Shown here piece by piece: positions 12,201 through 21,200 of a DNA stretch of 64,000 nucleotides. The DNA is from Sorangium cellulosum (GTDB taxonomy: Bacteria > Myxococcota_A > Polyangia > Polyangiales > Polyangiaceae): the NCBI RefSeq assembly GCF_002950945.1, contig NZ_CP012673.1, positions 11,608,501 to 11,672,500 of the forward strand, in the 5' to 3' direction. Made by a program: the position numbers and the translations under genes. Each line of letters opens with the position of its first letter. Within the stretch, counting starts at the first letter, position 1. The notes below the pieces were generated by a model. It was given only the letters and a program-made list of their open reading frames with translations, was not told the origin of the DNA and searched no databases.

Positions 12201-15200
12201 CCGTCGCCATCTCCATGGAGGCGAAGCACACAACCGACCCGGAGAGGAAGAAGGAGCTCAAGAAGCTGATCGACGAGGGCATCGTCAAAGAGTGGTCGAA
12301 GACCCTCGAGTACACCGAGCTCAACGACGCGGCGAGCTCGGCCATCGACCAGGGCGCGGTGCTGAACCCGGAGAAGGGCTTCTTGCGGAGCCCCAAGCCG
12401 CTCTCCAAGAAAGATGTCATCGACAGGCACCGGCAGTCGCTCGACGTGCTCAAGAACGTCTTCCACCTGCTCCAGGCTGGCGCCGAGATCTACGACGATA
12501 GCGCAAAGAGCCATGTCCCGCTGGAGGACGTGCCCGTCGCCAAGCTCCTCTCCCACGGCGGACGTGTCAACGTCCAGGTCCCCGCGGGCAGCCCGCCGTA
12601 CGCGCTGACAGAGCTCCTCGGCATCACCGACAAGAACGGCAACCCCAAGGCCGGCGTGTTCAAGCGCTCCTTCGGGACGCATCACATGGCGCTCAGCGGC
12701 GGACAGTTCAAGGAGGAGGGCGGGCACTTCGCCGCCATCAAGTCCAAGCTCGACGACACCGAGCTCTACGGCATCAACCTCGCCGTCGGCGGCCTCGGCC
12801 TCAAGGACTTCAACGGCGACGTCATCCTCCCCGACGGCGCCCACGGCCACATGTTCATCGGCTACAGGCCGCCCAAGCCGGGCAGGAAGGGCGCCCTCCA
12901 GATCGGCATCGAGACCACCGGCCCGGGCGCGCCCAGCACCGTCGGCTACGTCCACAACTGGCGCTCCACCGAGAAAACCGCCAACCCCATCTCCAGCGTC
13001 GGTGGCCTCAAGCAGGACAAGATCGGCGACGACCAGATCAAGAATGCTCGCACCGTCGACCTCAGCAAGCTCGGCGACAACTGGGCCGCCGCCCTCAGAG
13101 AGCGCGCCCAAAAGTTCGAGCAGGACCTGAAGAACAGAGGCAAGGACGCCCTCAACGAGCTCGTCGGACCGCGCACCCAGCCGCCGCAAGAGCTCCAGGA
13201 CGCCCGGCCCCCGGAGCACGAGCAGGCAGGGTATAACCCCATTGCGGACAACGCCGACGGGGCAGACGACCCGCTGCCGCACATGGAGATGGCGGAGAGC
13301 CCCGCCGAGCAACCGGCGCAGCACGCGGGGGACGCCTCAACAACGGGCCCGCAAGCGGGCTCGGACGACATCCTGAGCGGAGCCGCTGCGCCGAGCGCGA
13401 CCCCCTCCCTCGCCCCGACCACCACCGGGAGCAGCGCCCAGGTCGAGCCGAGCCCGCAGGGCCAAGGGAAGACGCTCGATGATCTGATCAGCGCGCTCGA
13501 TGAGAAGAGCCGAACGTGGTCACAACCGGCGAGCGAGGAAAACAAGGAGGAGGCCATCCAGCTCCTGACCGACCTGCTCCAGCACCAGAACGTGCGCCCC
13601 TCGGTCATCGACCGGATGCGTGAGCTCATCAACGACCCTGCGTCGCTCTCGCAGTCGGCGTTCGTCAACTGCGTGCTCACCAGCTTCCTCTATCCAACGC
13701 TGAAAAACGATCTCGCCAGCACCTCCCACCTGGTCGCCGCCCTCTTCACGGGCAAGCCGCTCGGAAAGTTCGCGAGCTCCCCGGCGGCCGACTCCATCAC
13801 ACAGCAGGGCTCGGACAAGGGGGCGCTCAGCGAGGACCTCGACCTCATCCGGCAGGTGATGACGGGGGACTCGCCGCCAGCGCTCGGCCCGGCTCCGACA
13901 AGGCCCCTCGTCAACGGTCTCAAGACCGCCAAGGCCAAAGGCGACAGCCTCAAGCGGGACAAGGACCGAAAGGACCTGAATCGCCACCTCCTCGACCACC
14001 TGCTCGCCCGCGGCTCCGTCGAGCTGCACGCCCCCGACGCCCTCGCCAACCTCGGGCAGCAGACCGACGCCGCCAAGCGGCCTGGCGTCGCCGCGAACCA
14101 AGGCGACCTGCTGGCCTCGGCGAAGCAGGTCGCAGGCCTTTTCAGCTCGGCGCCCGGAGCGAACGCCAGCCTCATGCTCGCCAGCTCGCCCGGAGGTTAC
14201 GACGTCGCGCGCGTCAACGACGCCCTGCAGAAGGCGGAGCAGGGTGGCTTTGCGGTCGCCACCGTGACGGACGGCAAGGCGCTCTGGGAAGCAGCGAAGT
14301 CACATGCGGCCAGCTCCTCGGCGCCTCAGGGTCCCGAAAAGGTCGCGCAGCTCGGCGCGCCCACCGCGCAGCGGCCACACCATGCCCCCATCGACGGCCC
14401 CATCACCGACCTCGGCGACTCCGTCATCGTCCCGCTCCAGTCCTGGGGGCGCTCCTTCCCCGTACGCGTCAACAAGCAGGACATTCCCAAGGTCTTCGCC
14501 GCGATCACCCACGGGACCTCTCCCCCGCCGGGAGCGCCGTCGCCGAACGTCTCCGCTCAAGAGCAAGCGCCGGCTCAGAGCCCGTCCGCGGGCGCGCAGG
14601 ATGCACTGGCGGGACATAACCCCAATTCGGACAGCGGCGCTCAGGAAGCCGCTCCACCGTCGCAAACCGACGAGATCGAGGAGATCCCGTCCGAGCAGCT
14701 GGAGCCGCCGTCGGAACGCAGGCCGGATCCGGAGACCTCCACCCCCATCGACGAGGTGACCTGGATTGTCGACAAGGCCATCAGCAAGACCACCTGGCGG
14801 ACCGACACGGGCCTATGGAGTCGTGAGAGGGCCAAGCGCGGTGCCCCCGCGATCGCCGCTCAGCTGACCGCGGCCGGCTTCCCCAGGGATCCTGCGGACG
14901 CGAAGGACCAGCTCGGAGGGCGCTTCCCCAAGGGGCCCATGTTCAGCGACGCCGAGTGGAGCGCCTTCCAGGAGCTCTCCTCGACCGCTGCGGGCAAAGC
15001 CTGGCTCCACGCCTCCGGCATGCTCACCCACGACGAGGTCGAAAAGTACCTGTCGAAAGATGAGAACGACAACCCCGAGCAATTCCGCGGTTTCCACAAG
15101 CTCCACAACGCGACCAAGGTCGTCCTCGCGAGTTATGTCTCGCGCAACGGCGGCGAAGACGGCAAGCGCTTCGACGGCACCCCTCCTGCCGCCACCGCCA

Positions 15201-18200
15201 TCTCCATCGAGGCACGGCACACGACCGACCCGGAGAGGAAGAAGCAGCTCAAGGAGCTGATCGACCAGGGCATCGTCAAAGAATGGTTGAAGACCCTCGA
15301 GCACACCGACCCCAACGACGCGGCGAACACCGCCCTCTCAAAGGGCGCCGTACGGGCTCCGAAGACGCTCTGGGACCCCATCACCTACGTCCCCTACGTC
15401 GGGAGTAGGAAGAAGCTCTCGAAGGACGAGGTCATCAAAAGGCACCGGCAGTCGCTCGAGGTGCTCAAGAACGTCTTCCACCTGCTCCAGGAAGGCGCCG
15501 AGATCTACGACGCCGCCGCTGGCAGCCATGTCCCGCTCAAGGACGTGCCCGTCGCCAAGCTCCTCTCCCACGGCGGACGCGTCAACGTCCAGATCCCCAA
15601 GGGCAGCCCTCCCTACGCCCTCACCGAGCTCCTCGGCATCACCGACAAAAACGGCAACCTCATGCCCGGCGTGTTCAGGCGCGACTTCGGGACCCACCAC
15701 GTCGCGCTCGAAGACGGCAAGTTCGAGGAGCAGGGCGGAGCCAAGGCCAACTTCAGGGGCTGGTTCGACGACACCAAGCTCTACGGCATCAACCTCACCA
15801 TCGGCGGCTTCGGTCTCAAGGACTTCAACGGCGATGTCATCATCCCCGACGGCGCCCACGGCCACATGTTCCTCGGCTACAGGCCGCCCAAAGATGGCAG
15901 GCAGGGCGCACTCCAGATCGGCCTCGAGACCACCGGCCCGGGCGCGCCCAGCACCGTCGCCTACCCCCACAACTTGTCCTCCAGCGAGAAGACCGCCAAC
16001 CCCATCTCCAGCGTCGGCGGCCTCAAGCAGGACAAGGTCGGCGACGAGAGCACCAAGAACGCTCGCACCGTCGACCTGAACAAGCTCGGTAAGGACTGGG
16101 CCAAGGTCCTCAGGGACCGCGCCGCAAGGTTCGAGCAGGACCTGAAGGAAAAAGGCAAGGACGCGCTGAGCGAGCTCGTCGGCCCGCGCACCCAGCCGCC
16201 TCAGGAACTCCAGGATCCCGAGCAGGCTGCCTCCGAGCAGCAGTCCGTAGGACCGGAGCAGCAGCCGCGGGACAACGCGCCTCGCCAGCCGTCTGAGGAT
16301 GCCCCGCCGGACACGGCACGAAGCGCTGGACAGACGCGCGCTCCTGCCCGAGCCGAGGACCTCGCCGGAGACCAAGGTCACCTGCCAGAGGATGCCCCGG
16401 AGGACATGCTGGCGGGGTACAACCCCGCTTCGGACAGCGGCGCTCAGGAAGCCGCTCCGCTGTCGCAAACCGACGAGATCGAGGAGATCCCGTCCGAGCA
16501 GCTGGAGCCGCCGTCGGAGAGCAGGCCGGATCCGGAGACCTCCACCCCCATCGAGGAGGTGACCTGGATCGTCGACAAGGCCGTCAAGAAGACCACCTGG
16601 CGGACCGACACCGGCTGGCGCAGCCGTGAGAGGGCCAAGAGCGGTATCCCCGCGATCGCCGCTCAGCTGACCGCGGCCGGCTTCCCCGCCGATCCTGTGC
16701 AGGCGAATGACCAGCTCGGAGGGCGCTTCCCCAAGGGGCCCATGTTCAGCGACGCCGAGTGGAGCGCATTCCAGGAGCTCTCCTCGACCGCTGCGGGCAA
16801 AGCCTGGCTCCACGCTTCCGGCATGCTCACCCACGACGAGGTCGAAAAGTACCTGTCGAAAGATGAGAACGACAACCCCGAGCAATTCCGCGGTTTCCAC
16901 AAGCTCCACAACGCGACCAAGGTCGTCCTCGCGAGTTATGTCTCGCGCAACGGCGGCGAAGACGGCAAGCGCTTCGACGGCACCCCTCCTGCCGCCACCG
17001 CCATCTCCATCGAGGCACGGCACACGACCGACCCGGAGAGGAAGAAGCAGCTCAAGGAGCTGATCGACCAGGGCATCGTCAAAGAATGGTTGAAGACCCT
17101 CGAGCACACCGACCCCAACGACGCGGCGAACACCGCCCTCTCAAAGGGCGCCGTACGGGCTCCGAAGACGCTCTGGGACCCCATCACCTACGTCCCCTAC
17201 GTCGGGAGTAGGAAGAAGCTCTCGAAGGACGAGGTCATCAAAAGGCACCGGCAGTCGCTCGAGGTGCTCAAGAACGTCTTCCACCTGCTCCAGGAAGGCG
17301 CCGAGATCTACGACGCCGCTGCTGGCAGCCATGTCCCGCTCAAGGACGTGCCCGTCGCCAAGCTCCTCTCCCACGGCGGCCGCGTCAACGTCCAGATCCC
17401 CAAGGGCAGCCCTCCCTACGCCCTCACCGAGCTCCTCGGCATCACCGACAAGGACGGCAAGCTCATGCCCGGCGTGTTCAGGCGCGACTTCGGGACCCAC
17501 CACGTCGCGCTCGAAGACGGCAAGTTCGAGGAGCAGGGCGGAGCCAAGGCCAACTTCAGGGGCTGGTTCGACGACACCAAGCTCTACGGCATCAACCTCA
17601 CCATCGGCGGCTTCGGTCTCAAGGACTTCAACGGCGACGTCATCATCCCCGACGGCGCCCACGGCCACATGTTCCTCGGCTACAGGCCGCCCAAAGATGG
17701 CAGGCAGGGCGCACTCCAGATCGGCCTCGAGACCACCGGCCCGGGCGCGCCCAGCACCGTCGCCTACCCCCACAACTTGTCCTCCAGCGAGAAGACCGCC
17801 AACCCCATCTCCAGCGTCGGCGGTCTCAAGCAGGACAAAATCGGCGACGAGAGCACCAAGAACGCTCGCACCGTCGACCTGAACAAGCTCGGTAAGGACT
17901 GGGCCAAGGTCCTCAGGGACCGCGCCCAGAAGTTCGAGCAGGACCTGAAGGAAAAAGGCAAGGACGCGCTGAGCGAGCTCGTCGGCCCGCGCACCCAGCC
18001 GCCTCAGGAACTCCAGGATCCCGAGCAGGCTGCCTCCGAGCAGCAGTCCGTAGGACCGGAGCAGCAGCCGCGGGACAACGCGCCTCGCCAGCCGTCTGAG
18101 GATGCCCCGCCGGACACGGCGCGAAGCGCTGGACAGACGCGCGCTCCTGCCCGAGCCGAGGACCTCGCCGGAGACCAAGGTCACCTGCCAGAGAAGTCTC

Positions 18201-21200
18201 CGGAGGACATGGTGGCGGGGTACAACCCCGCTGCGGACAGCGACGAGGAGGCCGCCGACCCGCTGTCGCAAACCGACGAGATTGAGGAGATCCCCTCCGA
18301 GCGGCCGGAGCCGCCTTCGGAACGCAGGCCGGATCCGGAGACCTCCACTCCCATCGACGAGGTGACCTGGATCGTCGACAAGGCCGTCAACAAGACCACC
18401 TGGCGGCCCGACACGGGCGACTGGATTCCTGTGGCGAGGCGCAATATCCCCGCGATCGCCCCCCAGCTGACCCAAGGCAACTTCCCCGCCGACCCTGCGG
18501 ACGCGAAGAAGCAGATCGGAGGGCGCTTCCCCAAGGGACGGCTGTTCGACGACGCCGAGTGGAGCGCCTTCGAGCAGCTCTCCTCCACCGACGCGGGAAA
18601 GGCCTGGCTCAACGCCTCCGGCATGCTCACGCTCGACGACGTCAAGGATTACCTCTCGCCCGACGAGAAGAGAAACCCCGAGGCGTTCCGCGGCTTCCAC
18701 CAGCTCCACAAGGCCAGCAAGGTCGTGCTCGCGAGCTACGTCTCGCGGCAGATGAACAGCGGCGAGGACGGTCCGCACTTCGAGGGCACCCTTCCTGCCG
18801 CCGTCGCCATCTCCATGGAGGCGAAGCACACAACCGACCCGGAGAGGAAGAAGGAGCTCAAGAAGCTGATCGACGAGGGCATCGTCAAAGAGTGGTCGAA
18901 GACCCTCGAGTACACCGAGCTCAACGACGCGGCGAGCTCGGCCATCGACCAGGGCGCGGTGCTGAACCCGGAGAAGGGCTTCTTGCGGAGCCCCAAGCCG
19001 CTCTCCAAGAAAGATGTCATCGACAGGCACCGGCAGTCGCTCGATGTGCTCAAGAACGTCTTCCACCTGCTCCAGGCTGGCGCCGAGATCTACGACGATA
19101 GCGCAAAGAGCCATGTCCCGCTGGAGGACGTGCCCGTCGCCAAGCTCCTCTCCCACGGCGGACGTGTCAACGTCCAGGTCCCCGCGGGCAGCCCGCCGTA
19201 CGCGCTGACAGAGCTCCTCGGCATCACCGACAAGAACGGCAACCCCAAGGCCGGCGTGTTCAAGCGCTCCTTCGGGACGCATCACATGGCGCTCAGCGGC
19301 GGACAGTTCAAGGAGGAGGGCGGGCACTTCGCCGCCATCAAGTCCAAGCTCGACGACACCGAGCTCTACGGCATCAACCTCGCCGTCGGCGGCCTCGGCC
19401 TCAAGGACTTCAACGGCGACGTCATCCTCCCCGACGGCGCCCACGGCCACATGTTCATCGGCTACAGGCCGCCCAAGCCGGGCAGGAAGGGCGCCCTCCA
19501 GATCGGCATCGAGACCACCGGCCCGGGCGCGCCCAGCACCGTCGGCTACGTCCACAACTGGCGCTCCACCGAGAAGACCGCCAACCCCATCTCCAGCGTC
19601 GGCGGCCTCAAGCAGGACAAGATCGGCGACGAGAGCACCAAGAACGCTCGCACCGTCGACCTCAGCAAGCTCGGCGACAACTGGGCCGCCGCCCTCAGAG
19701 AGCGCGCCCAAAAGTTCGAGCAGGACCTGAAGAACAGAGGCAAGGACGCCCTCAACGAGCTCGTCGGACCGCGCACCCAGCCGCCGCAAGAGCTCCAGGA
19801 CGCCCGGCCCCCGGAGCACGAGCAGGCAGGGTATAACCCCATTGCGGACAACGCCGACGGGGCAGACGACCCGCTGCCGCACATGGAGATGGCGGAGAGC
19901 CCCGCCGAGCAACCGGCGCAGCACGCGGGGGACGCCTCAACAACGGGCCCGCAAGCTGGCTCGGGCGACATCCTGAGCGGAGCCGCTGCGCCGAGCGCGA
20001 CCCCCTCCCTCGCCCCGACCACCACCGGGAGCAGCGCCCAGGTCGAGCCGAGCCCGCAGGGCCAAGGGAAGACGCTCGATGATCTGATCAGCGCGCTCGA
20101 TGAGAAGAGCCGAACGTGGTCACAACCGGCGAGCGAGGAAAACAAGGAGGAGGCCATCCAGCTCCTGACCGACCTGCTCCAGCACCAGAACGTGCGCCCC
20201 TCGGTCATCGACCGGATGCGTGAGCTCATCAACGACCCTGCGTCGCTCTCGCAGTCGGCGTTCGTCAACTGCGTGCTCACCAGCTTCCTCTATCCAACGC
20301 TGAAAAACGATCTCGCCAGCACCTCCCACCTGGTCGCCGCCCTCTTCACGGGCAAGCCGCTCGGAAAGTTCGCGAGCTCCCCGGCGGCCGACTCCATCAC
20401 ACAGCAGGGTTCGGACAAGGGGGCGCTCAGCGAGGACCTCGACCTCATCCGGCAGGTGATGACGGGGGACTCGCCGCCAGCGCTCGGCCCGGCTCCGACA
20501 AGGCCCCTCGTCAACGGTCTCAAGACCGCCAAGGCCAAAGGCGACAGCCTCAAGCGGGACAAGGACCGAAAGGACCTGGATCGCCACCTCCTCGACCACC
20601 TGCTCGCCCGCGGCTCCGTCGAGCTGCACGCCCCCGACGCCCTCGCCAACCTCGGGCAGCAGACCGACGCCGCCAAGCGGCCTGGCGTCGCCGCGAACCA
20701 AGGCGACCTGCTGGCCTCGGCGAAGCAGGTCGCAGGCCTTTTCAGCTCGGCGCCCGGAGCGAACGCCAGCCTCATGCTCGCCAGCTCGCCCGGAGGTTAC
20801 GACGTCGCGCGCGTCAACGACGCCCTGCAGAAGGCGGAGCAGGGTGGCTTTGCGGTCGCCACCGTGACGGACGGCAAGGCGCTCTGGGAAGCAGCGAAGT
20901 CACATGCGGCCAGCTCCTCGGCGCCTCAGGGTCCCGAAAAGGTCGCGCAGCTCGGCGCGCCCACCGCGCAGCGGCCACACCATGCCCCCATCGACGGCCC
21001 CATCACCGACCTCGGCGACTCCGTCATCGTCCCGCTCCAGTCCTGGGGGCGCTCCTTCCCCGTACGCGTCAACAAGCAGGACATTCCCAAGGTCTTCGCC
21101 GCGATCACCCACGGGACCTCTCCCCCGCCGGGAGCGCCGTCGCCGAACGTCTCCGCTCAAGAGCAAGCGCCGGCTCAGAGCCCGTCCGCGGGCGCGCAGG

